From Nocardia wallacei (GTDB lineage: Bacteria; Actinomycetota; Actinomycetes; Mycobacteriales; Mycobacteriaceae), in contig NZ_AP023396.1 in NCBI RefSeq assembly GCF_014466955.1, positions 4,216,001-4,280,000 of the forward strand: DNA of 64,000 nt. Direction: 5' to 3'. This document shows, one piece after another, positions 8,944 through 17,227 of the stretch. Position numbers and translations under genes: made by a program. The notes below the pieces were generated by a model. It did no database searches and had not been told where the DNA came from. It saw only the letters and a list, made by a program, of their open reading frames with translations. Position 1 is the stretch's first letter, and every line of letters begins with the position of its first letter.

Positions 8944-9740
8944 CTCTGCGCGCGTTCGGCCGGGTAGAGGCGGAAGGTGCCCTCGAATCCCTTGAGTTCC
9001 ACCTCGCGCTCGGGACCGAGGGCGATGTCCGGCTCCGCGCAGATCGAGTCCCGCACGGCCTCGCTCACCAGCACCTCACCGCCACCGGCCTGCGCGGCCA
9101 CGCGGGCCGCCATCGCGACATTGCGGCCGTAGAGGTCGTCGCCGCGCCGCACCGACGGTCCCATGTGGATACCGATCCGCACCAGCACAGTCGGCCGGCG
9201 CGGCGAATCGGCCCCTGCCAGCGCGACCTGGACGTCGAGGCTGCACCGGACCGCGTGCTCCGGTTCGGCGAAGGCGATCATGAAGCCGTCGCCCTGACTC
9301 TTCACGATATGACCGCGATGCGTGCCGACCAGGTCTCGAACCAGCCGATCGTGCCGGTCGAGCAGTTTGACCCAGGCGCGATCGCCGAGCTGCTCGTTCA
9401 GCGCGGTGGAGCCCTCGATATCGGAGAATACGATCACGACGTTGCCGTCGGGGGTGAGCTTCGCCAGGTCGGGTCGCTCCACCCGGGCCCAGGCGGCGAG
9501 TTCCTCGACCGAACTGAGCACCGCGCCACGAAACCCCTTCTCCCGCACCAGGTTCGCGGTTTCCCACACGGTCTTCACCGCCAGCCGCCCACGCGAGAGC
9601 AGGATCCGGCTCGCGTCGGGCCGACGGCGCCGCGACCGCAGCCGGCGATTCGCGCGCGACAGCAGCACGCCGACCACGACCAGCGCGACAGCCTCGGCGG
9701 CGGCGACCACCACCAGCAGGATCACGATCACCGTGGGCAT
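8940..9740 (-). CDS. Membrane-anchored class III adenylate/guanylate cyclase
   Basis: 266 residues. One transmembrane helix (about 4-27) is followed by an Arg-rich cytoplasmic linker and a CHD catalytic domain from about residue 98. The two metal-binding aspartates are visible in [11 protein letters not shown] (Asp107) and [10 protein letters not shown] (Asp151), and the transition-state region [10 protein letters not shown] is intact, so it should be active. The short linker after the membrane helix lacks a recognisable HAMP domain. ATG 9740 puts the membrane helix at the N terminus; longer in-frame starts exist. It is divergent from the RibD-like gene at 9941. Confidence 0.87.
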   Translation of the reverse strand: MPTVIVILLVVVAAAEAVALVVVGVLLSRANRRLRSRRRRPDASRILLSRGRLAVKTVWETANLVREKGFRGAVLSSVEELAAWARVERPDLAKLTPDGNVVIVFSDIEGSTALNEQLGDRAWVKLLDRHDRLVRDLVGTHRGHIVKSQGDGFMIAFAEPEHAVRCSLDVQVALAGADSPRRPTVLVRIGIHMGPSVRRGDDLYGRNVAMAARVAAQAGGGEVLVSEAVRDSICAEPDIALGPEREVELKGFEGTFRLYPAERAQS

Positions 9741-9940
9741 GGGCAGACCATAACCGGGCCGGGGCGGCCACGTCTCGGCCAGGTGACCGTCGAGCCGCGC
9801 GCCGAGCATGATGCCGGAATCCGGAGTCGGCCCGCGGAGCGTGACAGGCATGACTGGCGATCTCGCCGGTATCGGCCTTCTTGCCGGGCGGGCAGACTGA
9901 GGCCCCGCCGCTGGTCGAGAAGTTCCGAGGAGTTGACACA

Positions 9941-10543
9941 ATGGGTGAGCTGCACGTCAATATGAACATCACGCTCGACGGGGTGATCCAGGCGAACGGC
10001 GGTCCGACCGAGGAGGACAAGGGCTTCCGGTACTCCGGATGGGAACGCCCGTTCTGGGATCCGGAATCCGAAGCACAGATCAACGCGGACGTGCAGGCAT
10101 CCGACGCGCTGCTGCTCGGCCGCACCACCTACGACATCTTCCGCCGATACTGGCCGGGCCAGCCCGACGAGATCGGCCGGGCATTCGACCGGGTACCCAA
10201 GTACGTCGCGTCTCGCGGCACGCCGGAACTGTCCTGGGACACCAGCTTTCAGCTCACGAACGCCGCCGAAGAGGTGCGCGACCTGCGGCGGCGGCACGAG
10301 CAGATCCACACGTGGGGCAGCGCCGATCTGCTGCAGACGCTGTTCCGCGAACATCTGGTGGACCGGGTCAACCTGTGGATGTGTCCAGTCGTGATCGGCC
10401 AGGGCAAGCGACTGTTCCCCGAGGGCGCGCCCGCCGCCCGCTTCGAACTGACCGAACCGCCGAGGTCCTTCCCCGCAGGTGTGACGCTGCTGCGCTTCCG
10501 ACGCCTCGAGGGTGCTCCGGAGACCGCCGACACCGCCGCCTGA
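9941..10543 (+). CDS. RibD-C/dihydrofolate-reductase-like protein
   Basis: 200 residues with the N-terminal beta strand and loop typical of YyaP/RibD-C proteins ([15 protein letters not shown]), the central [12 protein letters not shown] nucleotide-binding turn, the [12 protein letters not shown] helix and the '[14 protein letters not shown]' segment near residue 150. Family proteins are NADPH-dependent reductases of mostly unknown substrate. ATG 9941 follows a CCGAGGAG ribosome site. A second, diverged member of this family lies at 56.5-57.1 kb. Confidence 0.88.
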   Translation: MGELHVNMNITLDGVIQANGGPTEEDKGFRYSGWERPFWDPESEAQINADVQASDALLLGRTTYDIFRRYWPGQPDEIGRAFDRVPKYVASRGTPELSWDTSFQLTNAAEEVRDLRRRHEQIHTWGSADLLQTLFREHLVDRVNLWMCPVVIGQGKRLFPEGAPAARFELTEPPRSFPAGVTLLRFRRLEGAPETADTAA

Positions 10544-10561
10544 GTCCGACAACGTGAGCGT

Positions 10562-10603
10562 GAACGCGTTGGCCGTCCACGGCCCCCGGTCGGCCACGCG
10601 TTC
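10562..10603 (+). terminator. Hairpin after the RibD-like gene
   Basis: GAACGCGTTGGCCG (10562-10575) pairs with CGGCCACGCGTTC (10591-10603) with one bulged base and a 15-base loop. It starts 19 bases after the stop at 10543. There is no T-run, as is usual in high-GC actinobacteria, so terminator function is inferred from position and stem strength. Confidence 0.5.
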
Positions 10604-10725
10604 GGACCCTCTCATGCGGCCATCTCACCCGTTCGACTGGCGACCGCGCGGCGAATGTGCGACGGTCACGCACGCAGGACGAACACGGCGCCGCGCCGAG
10701 CGACGGTGAGTAGAAATGAGAGCTG

Positions 10726-11970
10726 GTGGCGACCAATTTCCCCTTCGCCGAGGTGACTTCGAATCAACTGTCGTTCGAGGAGCGCGACGCGCGATATGCG
10801 CAGCTGCACGCATGGCCCGACAGTAGCTATCCGCATCACAGCGGACTGCGCATGGTCTGGCGCTACGACGACGCCCGGGAACTGCTGGAGGCGAGCGAAT
10901 CCGGTATCTCGAACGCGAACTCGCTGCAACCGCTGGTCGGTTATCCGCGTATCGCCGCCAATCCGCGCGCCGTCGGCCACCTGTGCCGGCATCTGATTCC
11001 CTTGCCCGCCAAGGCGACCGCGGATTGCACCGACGACGTCCTGCACAAGCGCGTGTGGGACAGCATGGCCGGGCCGGACGGCCACTTCACGATTCCCGCG
11101 GGCCTGCGCGAACAGCGCGCGGCCGAACTCACCGCGCATTTCCACGCGACCCTGGAGGGGCGCGCGCCGCGGCGCGGGACGACGATCGACGCGACGGCGC
11201 TGTCGATCGCCTACGCCGCCCGGGTCGTCGGCGCGGCGGTGGGCCTGCCCGCGACGCAGTGGCCGTCGGTGGCGGAATGGAGTGGTGCGCAGTCCGGTCT
11301 GCTCGGCCGTCGGCTGCGGGGCCGCGAACTGGCCGACGCGGTCGGCGCGCTCGGGCGGTTGTTCACGGTGAGCGGCGACACCGTGGCCGCCGCGCGCCGA
11401 CAGCGCACCGCGGGTTTCGCCCAGCGGCTGGCCGCGGCGGGGATTCCGCACCGCGTCGCCGTCTCCGCCATGGCGAACTCGCTCGCCGCCGGCGTGCACA
11501 CCGTGAGCGGGACCATTCAGCAAGGTCTGCAACGGCTGCTGAGCGATCCCGACCGGCACTGGTGGAATCTGCTGGCCGGACCGGACGCCGGGCGCGTCGC
11601 CACCAAGGTGCTCGCCCTCGACCCCGGGCTGGTGGCGTGGAAACGCGACGTGACCTGGCCCGTGACGCTGCGCAGCGGCACCACGCTGCCCGCCGGGCCG
11701 GTACTGGTGATGTTCGCCGCCGCCAACCGCGATCCGCGGGCATTCGGCGCTCCGCTGGATCTGCACGCACCCGGCAAACTGCCGCTGACCTTCGGTTTCG
11801 GCAGGCATGTCTGCCCGGGCAAGTCGCTGGCTCAGCTGGCGATCGAGGTCTTCCTGCGAGAATGGCGGCTCGTCGCGCCCGAGTGCCGCCTCGCGCCGCA
11901 GCCCCGATCACCGGCTACCCGGCCGGACGATCTGCTGTTCAGCGGCGCCGACGTGACCCTCGTCGGGTGA
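10726..11970 (+). CDS. Cytochrome P450-like protein lacking the ExxR motif
   Basis: 414 residues, normal bacterial P450 length. The heme-ligand loop FGFGRHVCPGKSLA is intact (Cys363), and the preceding 'AAANRDPRAFGAPLDL' stretch is typical. Two usually conserved places are abnormal: the K-helix position, where EExLRxDPP is expected, reads TKVLALDPG, so Glu and Arg are both absent; and the I-helix oxygen-activation segment reads LAAGVHTVSG rather than AGxxTT. Streptomyces CYP157 proteins are known to lack ExxR while retaining heme, so it may still fold. The GTG at 10726 gives the only sensible N terminus. No redox partner is adjacent. Confidence 0.82.
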   Translation: MATNFPFAEVTSNQLSFEERDARYAQLHAWPDSSYPHHSGLRMVWRYDDARELLEASESGISNANSLQPLVGYPRIAANPRAVGHLCRHLIPLPAKATADCTDDVLHKRVWDSMAGPDGHFTIPAGLREQRAAELTAHFHATLEGRAPRRGTTIDATALSIAYAARVVGAAVGLPATQWPSVAEWSGAQSGLLGRRLRGRELADAVGALGRLFTVSGDTVAAARRQRTAGFAQRLAAAGIPHRVAVSAMANSLAAGVHTVSGTIQQGLQRLLSDPDRHWWNLLAGPDAGRVATKVLALDPGLVAWKRDVTWPVTLRSGTTLPAGPVLVMFAAANRDPRAFGAPLDLHAPGKLPLTFGFGRHVCPGKSLAQLAIEVFLREWRLVAPECRLAPQPRSPATRPDDLLFSGADVTLVG

Positions 11971-12013
11971 GTGCTCGGGAGCGCCGGTGGCCGCTATCGG
12001 GCATTATGAGCGC

Positions 12014-12703
12014 ATGACAGAGCGCGACGAGGTGTCGCGGGCCGAGATGGACCTCGTCGAACGTGTCGTCGGGGTCGGCGATCCGCTGGCCGTGGGCCGA
12101 TTCCGCTATTGGTTCGGTTCGCGCCGGTGGGAGTGGTCCCCGGAAGTGGCGCGGATGCACGGCCACCCGCCGGACACCGAGCCGACCACCGCGCTGCTGC
12201 TCTCGCACAAGCACCCCGAGGACCGCGATCGGCTCGAGGCATTGATCACCTCTGTCGAGGACGGCGGCGCGTTCTCGAGTCGCCACCGCATCATCGATGC
12301 CGCCGGGCGAACCCGGGAGGTCCTCGTGGTGTCCGAGCCGATGACCAATGAGAGCGGCGCGGTGATCGGCACCCAGGGCTACTACATCGATCTGTCGGTC
12401 GCCGCGGCCGAGTACCGCAAAGAGGTACTCGACGACGTCCTGCCGCAACTGGTCGACGCCCGCGCGGTCATCGAACAGGCCAAAGGCGCACTCATGCTCG
12501 GCTACGGCATCAACGCCGACCAGGCGTTCGCGGTGCTGCGGTGGCGCTCGCAGGAGACCAACACCAAACTCCGTGCGATCGCCGGCCGCATCGTCGCGGG
12601 CCTGCCCGGCATGGCCGACGAGGACATCAAGCTACGGTCCCGCCTCGATCACGTCCTGTTGACGGCGCACAACGGCGTCGGCCACACACCGCCGGACGAC
12701 TAG
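12014..12703 (+). CDS. PAS-ANTAR domain protein (RNA-binding antiterminator type)
   Basis: 229 residues. An N-terminal PAS fold (about 25-125: WFGSRRWEWSPEVARMHG then HPEDRDRLEALI and a GYYIDL strand) is followed by a coiled linker and an ANTAR domain (about 140-200: ARAVIEQAKGALMLGYG, then AFAVLRWRSQETNTKL). ANTAR domains bind paired RNA hairpins to prevent transcription termination; PAS-ANTAR proteins are abundant in actinobacteria. The RNA targets are unknown. ATG 12014 (MTERDE) is chosen over an ATG nine codons upstream. Confidence 0.9.
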   Translation: MTERDEVSRAEMDLVERVVGVGDPLAVGRFRYWFGSRRWEWSPEVARMHGHPPDTEPTTALLLSHKHPEDRDRLEALITSVEDGGAFSSRHRIIDAAGRTREVLVVSEPMTNESGAVIGTQGYYIDLSVAAAEYRKEVLDDVLPQLVDARAVIEQAKGALMLGYGINADQAFAVLRWRSQETNTKLRAIAGRIVAGLPGMADEDIKLRSRLDHVLLTAHNGVGHTPPDD

Positions 12704-12863
12704 CGCCGCCTCGCTCCCCGGTGCCCTCGCGGAGCAACTCCAAAGGCTCGGGCGACGCCTGACTCGCCACCGTCGGCCACGGTATTCGATCCGGTCGCGC
12801 CGCGTAGCTCCGACCATTACGGGTAATGCGAGAACGCCATTACTGTCGATGATTGGAGGCGTC

Positions 12864-13508
12864 ATGACAGACGTCGACGAGAGGACGGCCACCGGAGGCG
12901 GCGGTCGGCTTCGTATTCCACGCAGTCGCGGCGCGCTGGGCGGGCTGGCCGTACTGCTGCTGGGTATCTGGGGCGCGTTCATTCCGTTCATCGGGCCCTA
13001 TTTCGATTTCGGTTACACCCCGGACGAGCCGTGGGTGTGGTCGGCCGCGCGCGGCTGGCTGCAGGTGCTGCCGGGCGTGGTGGCGGCGATCGGCGGCTTG
13101 CTCATGCTGTCGAGCGGCAATCGTGCCGTGGCGATCACGGGTGCGTGGCTGGCCGCGGCGGCCGGTGCGTGGTTCGTGATCGGGCCCGCGCTGGCAGGCC
13201 CGTTCCACCTCGGCGAGGTGGGCGCCCCGTTGGCCGGATCCGATTGGAAACAGGCGCTGATCCAGCTGACCTTCTTCTCGGGGCTGGGCGCGTTGATCCT
13301 GTTCTTCGCCGCGACCTCACTGGGCCGCCTGTCGGTCCGCAGCGTCCGCGATCTCGCCTTCGCGCGGCGTGAGGTCGGCACCGCGGAGACCCGCCCGGTG
13401 ACCGCCACACCCGGCGTGACCGAGGGCGCCACCGTCACCCGGGACACCCCGCGCACCAGCGGACCCGGTCTGCATCGCGGACCGCGCCTGCACGGTGGTC
13501 CGGCCTGA
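12864..13508 (+). CDS. Four-helix membrane protein of unknown function
   Basis: 214 residues. A polar Gly-rich N terminus of about 25 residues is followed by four hydrophobic segments (about 27-45, 68-85, 90-110 and 132-152) and a cytosolic tail rich in Thr, Arg and Pro. The WSAARGWLQVLPG loop between helices 1 and 2 resembles SPW-repeat-type small membrane proteins, but I cannot assign a family with confidence. A GGAGG ribosome site at 12855 precedes ATG 12864. Confidence 0.72.
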   Translation: MTDVDERTATGGGGRLRIPRSRGALGGLAVLLLGIWGAFIPFIGPYFDFGYTPDEPWVWSAARGWLQVLPGVVAAIGGLLMLSSGNRAVAITGAWLAAAAGAWFVIGPALAGPFHLGEVGAPLAGSDWKQALIQLTFFSGLGALILFFAATSLGRLSVRSVRDLAFARREVGTAETRPVTATPGVTEGATVTRDTPRTSGPGLHRGPRLHGGPA

Positions 13509-13547
13509 GGCGTCGGTGCGACCGAACCGCCGGGACGGTGAAACCCC

Positions 13548-13647
13548 GCCGCCCCGGCGGTAATCGGCGCAAGCCGCCCCGGCGGTGATCGGTGCAAGCC
13601 GCCCCGGCGGTGATCGGTGCAAGCCGCCCCGGCGGTGATCGGCGCGG
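13548..13647. repeat. Four tandem copies of a 25-bp palindromic unit
   Basis: Units at 13548, 13573, 13598 and 13623. The unit is GCCGCCCCGGCGGTGATCGG plus TGCAA; copies 2 and 3 are identical, copy 1 has two changes and copy 4 three. Each unit contains CCGCC-CC-GGCGG, a self-complementary core. The array fills the space between the convergent membrane protein gene and TetR gene and stops 6 bases before the TetR stop codon. It may serve as a bidirectional terminator or simply be a minisatellite; copy number should vary among strains. Confidence 0.85.
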
Positions 13648-13652
13648 CGAGC

Positions 13653-14210
13653 TCACCGCGGGACAGCGGTGAGCCGTCGCAGGCTTTCGGCGAGTTCACG
13701 GCCGGTTGGGGCACGATCGGGGTCGATGAGATATTGCGCCGCGATTCCGGTGAGCAGCGCTTGATACAGGGTTCCGGCGCCAGGCGACGCCGCATCGTCC
13801 TCATCGGCGCCGTCGAACACCCGCGCCAGCCCGGCGCGAGCCTCGGCGAGACTGCCCGCGAGTTCCGCGCGCGCCTCGGGGTGGGCCAAGGCGTCGAAGG
13901 TGGCCGACCACACACCGCGGTGTGCGGCGATCGTGGCCAGCACCGCGTCCCAGCGGTCGGCGAACCGCAGCCACGGATCGGCCGCGTCGTCGGGCACCCG
14001 GGCCAGCGCCTGCTCCAGATCCGCGCCCCATTCCTGGGTCGCCTCGGCCAGCGCCGCGGTGAGCAAGGCCTCCTTGGTCCCGAAGTGATAGCCGATGGCC
14101 GCCATGCTCACCCCGGCGGTGGTGGCTATGTCGCGAACCGTGGTGCGCGCATAGCCCTTCTCGAACAGGCACCGCCGGGCGCCGGCCAGCAGATCCTCGC
14201 GATTTCCCAT
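13653..14210 (-). CDS. TetR-family repressor
   Basis: 185 residues. The N-terminal HTH is complete: ARTTVRDIATTAGVSMAAIGYHFGTKEALL (in pieces, residues about 22-50). The C-terminal ligand-binding part is helical and contains a TetR_C-like 'LLTGIAAQYLIDPDRAPTG' end. It is divergent from a flavin monooxygenase gene and a 34-bp palindrome lies between them, so it very likely represses that gene and itself. ATG 14210 (MGNRED) is preferred over one six codons upstream, which would cut into the operator region. Confidence 0.92.
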   Translation of the reverse strand: MGNREDLLAGARRCLFEKGYARTTVRDIATTAGVSMAAIGYHFGTKEALLTAALAEATQEWGADLEQALARVPDDAADPWLRFADRWDAVLATIAAHRGVWSATFDALAHPEARAELAGSLAEARAGLARVFDGADEDDAASPGAGTLYQALLTGIAAQYLIDPDRAPTGRELAESLRRLTAVPR

Positions 14211-14224
14211 GCCAGCAGCATAGC

Positions 14225-14258
14225 GCAAACGCCTTAGACGATTGTCTTGCGCATTTGC
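14225..14258. promoter_or_regulatory. 34-bp imperfect palindrome, probable TetR operator
   Basis: GCAAA at 14225-14229 mirrors TTTGC at 14254-14258, and AGAC at 14236-14239 mirrors GTCT at 14244-14247, all around one centre at 14241.5; 12 of 17 base pairs match. It sits 15 bases upstream of the repressor start and 25 upstream of the monooxygenase start, covering both promoters. Confidence 0.6.
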
Positions 14259-14282
14259 CCAAATCGGCTGTAGGTTCTGCTC

Positions 14283-15485
14283 ATGCAGCAGATGAGCAAC
14301 CGCGATGTCCTGATCTCCGGCGCCAGCATCGCCGGGCCGGCCCTGGCCTTCTGGTTACGGCGCTACGGGTTCACCCCGACGGTCGTGGAGAAGGCCCCGG
14401 TGCTGCGCGACGGCGGCCAGGCCATCGACGTGCTCGGCACCGCCACGGAGGTGGTGCGCCGCATGGGCCTGCTCGACCGCGTGCACGAACTGAGCACCGG
14501 CAAACGCGGCACCTCCTACGTCGACGCAAGCGGCCGGGCGCGCGCGGTCATCTCGAGCGAGACCTTCAACGGCGTGGGGGCGAACGGGGACAGCGAGATT
14601 CAGCGCGGCGACCTCGCCCGGGTGCTCTATGAGGCCACCCGCGACGACGTCGAATACCGCTTCGGTGACTCCGTCGCCGCGTTGGAACAGGACGCCGACG
14701 GGGTGCGGGTGAGTTTCGACCACGCGCCGCCGCGCACCTTCGATCTGGTCATCGGCGCGGACGGAGCCCATTCACACACGCGCGCACTGGCTTTCGGGCC
14801 CGAGGCACAATTCGCCCGGCACATGGGCTACTACATCAGCACCTACACGATCCCGAATTTCCTCGGCCTCGACCACTGGGAGATGGACTACAACACACCC
14901 GGCGCCATCGCCGGTGCCTACAGCGCACGCGAAAACACCGAGGCCACAGCGATTTTCGCGTGGGCCTCGGATCCGATCGACTTCGACCACCACGATGTCG
15001 AACAGCAGAAGCAGATCGTCGCCGACGCGTTCGCCGGTCAGGGGTGGCAGGTGCCGCGACTACTCGCCCACCTCGACACCGCGCCGGACTTCTACTTCGA
15101 CGCGATGACCCGGATCCACCTGGACAGCTGGCATCACGGCCGGGTCGCGCTCGTCGGTGACGCCGGGTGCTGCGCGTCCCCGCTGTCCGGGCAGGGTGCC
15201 GACCTGGCATTGGTCGGCGCCTACACCCTGGCCGGTGAATTGGCCACCGCCGCAGGCGATCACACCGCCGCCCTGCCCGCCTACGAGCGGCAGATGCGGC
15301 CCATGGTCGACGCCTGCCAGAAGTTCGCCGAGCGCACCGGCGCCTGGTACGCACCCGCGAGCAAAGCCATGATCCGCTTCCGCAACCTCAACGTGCGCCT
15401 CCTCCCCTACCTGCCGTGGCGCGGCCTCATCGGCGGTGCACCGCAGAAGATCGCCCGCACCATCGTCGCCAAGGACTACTCCTAG
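14283..15485 (+). CDS. FAD-dependent monooxygenase (PHBH/TetX-like group)
   Basis: 400 residues of the group A flavin hydroxylase family. Motifs in order: the FAD-binding ISGASIAGPALAFWL near the N terminus (with Ala-Ser in place of the common Gly-x-Gly), the DG motif VIGADGAHSHTR near residue 160, and the GD motif VALVGDAGCCASPLSGQGAD near 290. The enzyme should use NAD(P)H and O2 to hydroxylate an aromatic or polyketide-like substrate; related proteins inactivate tetracyclines or rifamycins, but the substrate cannot be read from the sequence. Control by the divergent TetR suggests substrate induction. ATG 14283 or 14292. Confidence 0.92.
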   Translation: MQQMSNRDVLISGASIAGPALAFWLRRYGFTPTVVEKAPVLRDGGQAIDVLGTATEVVRRMGLLDRVHELSTGKRGTSYVDASGRARAVISSETFNGVGANGDSEIQRGDLARVLYEATRDDVEYRFGDSVAALEQDADGVRVSFDHAPPRTFDLVIGADGAHSHTRALAFGPEAQFARHMGYYISTYTIPNFLGLDHWEMDYNTPGAIAGAYSARENTEATAIFAWASDPIDFDHHDVEQQKQIVADAFAGQGWQVPRLLAHLDTAPDFYFDAMTRIHLDSWHHGRVALVGDAGCCASPLSGQGADLALVGAYTLAGELATAAGDHTAALPAYERQMRPMVDACQKFAERTGAWYAPASKAMIRFRNLNVRLLPYLPWRGLIGGAPQKIARTIVAKDYS

Positions 15486-15506
15486 GACAGGTCCGGCGAC
15501 CGCGGG

Positions 15507-16484
15507 TCAGTGCGCGGCGAGGGCGTCGAGGATCATCGGACGCGCCGTCGCCAGCGCCTCCTGCCAGTACGCCCAGGTGTGGGTGCCGTTGCCGATATCG
15601 ACGCGTGCGCTGATGCCCAACGCCGACAAGCGATCTCGGAACATCTGCGCCGCCACCATCGTCAACGCGTCCAGGGCCATGGCGTTCACCGTGTTGCCGA
15701 CGCCGTTCGGCAGATCCGGCGGACCCGGCACGCCGTTCCCGGCCCAGACGTACATCGGGAGCCCGCGCAGCGATTCGGCCTGTTCGGTGGCGTCGTTGCG
15801 ACGCCAGGCGGGATCTGTCGCGGGGCCCCACATGTCGTCGACATTGTAGTTGCCCTCGTCCCACATGGCCGCGCGCATCGCCTCGTTCCACAGCGGGAAG
15901 GTCGGGTGCACGAACCCGGAGAAGGATCCGGCGAACCTGAACTGGTCGCGGTGGTGAGCGGCCAGCGTCAGGGCGGCGTTACCGCCCATGGACGCGCCGA
16001 CAATGGCATTGTTGGTGCGCGAGACGCCGTATCGAGACAGGAATGCGGGCAATTCGGCGGTGAGGAAGGTCTCCCACCGGTATGTCGTCGCCTGGCGATT
16101 CGTGCTGCTCGGCTGGTGCCAGTCGGTGTAGAAGCTCGAGCGGCCACCGACCGGGAACACCAATGTGACATTGTCGCCCGCGAATTGGCGCAGCGCGTCG
16201 GTATCGGTCGTCCACTGATTGTGATCGGCCGGGGCACGCAGGCCGTCGAGCACGTACAGGGCCGCACTCCCGCCGCGCGCCGCCCACTGCACCTGGACCT
16301 TGATGGGCCCCATGCTGGAGGGCACCGACAACTCCTGGAACCCGCCCGCCGGTGTCTGCCGCACCGGCGCGTGCACCGGCGTGGCCACGGCCGCCGCCGC
16401 GCCGATCCACGACATCAGCAGCACCGTGACCGCGATGATTCCGGTGTTCCGCAGCCACGGCCGTCGGCCCGCGGATCGCGTCAT
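15507..16484 (-). CDS. Secreted esterase of the antigen 85/mycolyltransferase family
   Basis: 325 residues. A signal peptide (TM-like segment about 14-35, cleavage near AVATPVHA) precedes an alpha/beta-hydrolase of the Esterase_D/antigen 85 type. The nucleophile elbow is IVGASMGGNA (Ser165) and the catalytic His lies in NGTHTWAYWQ (His302); the 'FPVGGRSSFYTDW' stretch near 110-122 is characteristic of mycolyltransferases. Such enzymes transfer mycolic acids to trehalose and arabinogalactan outside the membrane. ATG 16484 follows a strong GAGGAGG ribosome site. It converges with the monooxygenase gene. Confidence 0.92.
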   Translation of the reverse strand: MTRSAGRRPWLRNTGIIAVTVLLMSWIGAAAAVATPVHAPVRQTPAGGFQELSVPSSMGPIKVQVQWAARGGSAALYVLDGLRAPADHNQWTTDTDALRQFAGDNVTLVFPVGGRSSFYTDWHQPSSTNRQATTYRWETFLTAELPAFLSRYGVSRTNNAIVGASMGGNAALTLAAHHRDQFRFAGSFSGFVHPTFPLWNEAMRAAMWDEGNYNVDDMWGPATDPAWRRNDATEQAESLRGLPMYVWAGNGVPGPPDLPNGVGNTVNAMALDALTMVAAQMFRDRLSALGISARVDIGNGTHTWAYWQEALATARPMILDALAAH

Positions 16485-16707
16485 CCGCCTACCTCCTCGC
16501 TTTTGTTGCGCTACTGCCGACATCCCGAATTCGACAGTTGCCCAGCATAAATACGCCGGGCGTGCCCACCAGGACCGGGAAGGCATCGAGTTTCCGGCGG
16601 CATCGGTGGCCGGTAGGTAGCGCGCCGGTGCCACCGGGTGCGGCCGAATCGGCACGGCACCGCACTACGCTGACGGGTGATTGCGGACGGTTATCCGAGA
16701 GGGGAAA

Positions 16708-17205
16708 ATGCCTACCAACGCTGAGCGCGGTTTCGACAGGTTCGTCGCGAATGCCGACTATCCGATGTTCGTCGTCACCGCGCGTGCCGGCGAGCACGTC
16801 GCGGGCTGCCTGGTCGGATTCGCCACGCAGATCAGCATCGACCCGCGGCGGTTCCTGGTCTGCGTCTCGCAGGCCAACCACACCCACCGCATCGCCGAGC
16901 GCGCGACACATCTGGCGGTCCACCTGGTCGAGCGGCAGCAGACCGGGCTGGCGCGCCTGTTCGGCGGCGAATCCGGTGACGACGTCGACAAATTCGCGCG
17001 CTGCGAGTGGGACGAGGGCCCGCACGGCCTGCCCATCCTGCGGGAGACCTCGGCCTGGTTCGCGGGCCCGATCGTCGACCGGTTCACCGGCGGCGACCAC
17101 ACGGGTTTCGTCCTCGCACCGGAATTCGGCCCCGAGCGGCAGACCACGGTCGAGCCGCTGCGCTTCACCACCATGCCCGATATCGAGCCCGGTCACGACG
17201 CCTGA
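16708..17205 (+). CDS. Flavin reductase-like FMN-binding protein
   Basis: 165 residues of the FMN-binding split-barrel fold: the N-terminal YPMFVVTARAGEHVAGCLVG and 'ISIDPRRFLVCVSQANHTH' segments are diagnostic of flavin reductase-like domains, with a following 'HLAVHLVERQQ' strand. Such proteins reduce flavin with NAD(P)H, usually for a separate monooxygenase; the flavin monooxygenase at 14.3 kb does not need one, so the partner is unknown. ATG 16708 is next to a GAGAGGGG ribosome site. Confidence 0.85.
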   Translation: MPTNAERGFDRFVANADYPMFVVTARAGEHVAGCLVGFATQISIDPRRFLVCVSQANHTHRIAERATHLAVHLVERQQTGLARLFGGESGDDVDKFARCEWDEGPHGLPILRETSAWFAGPIVDRFTGGDHTGFVLAPEFGPERQTTVEPLRFTTMPDIEPGHDA

Positions 17206-17227
17206 CCGGTCGGCAGTGGCATTCCGC

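Noticed and set aside
13548..13647. CRISPR-like array
   Set aside because: Units follow each other directly with no spacers and no cas genes are present; it is a plain tandem repeat.
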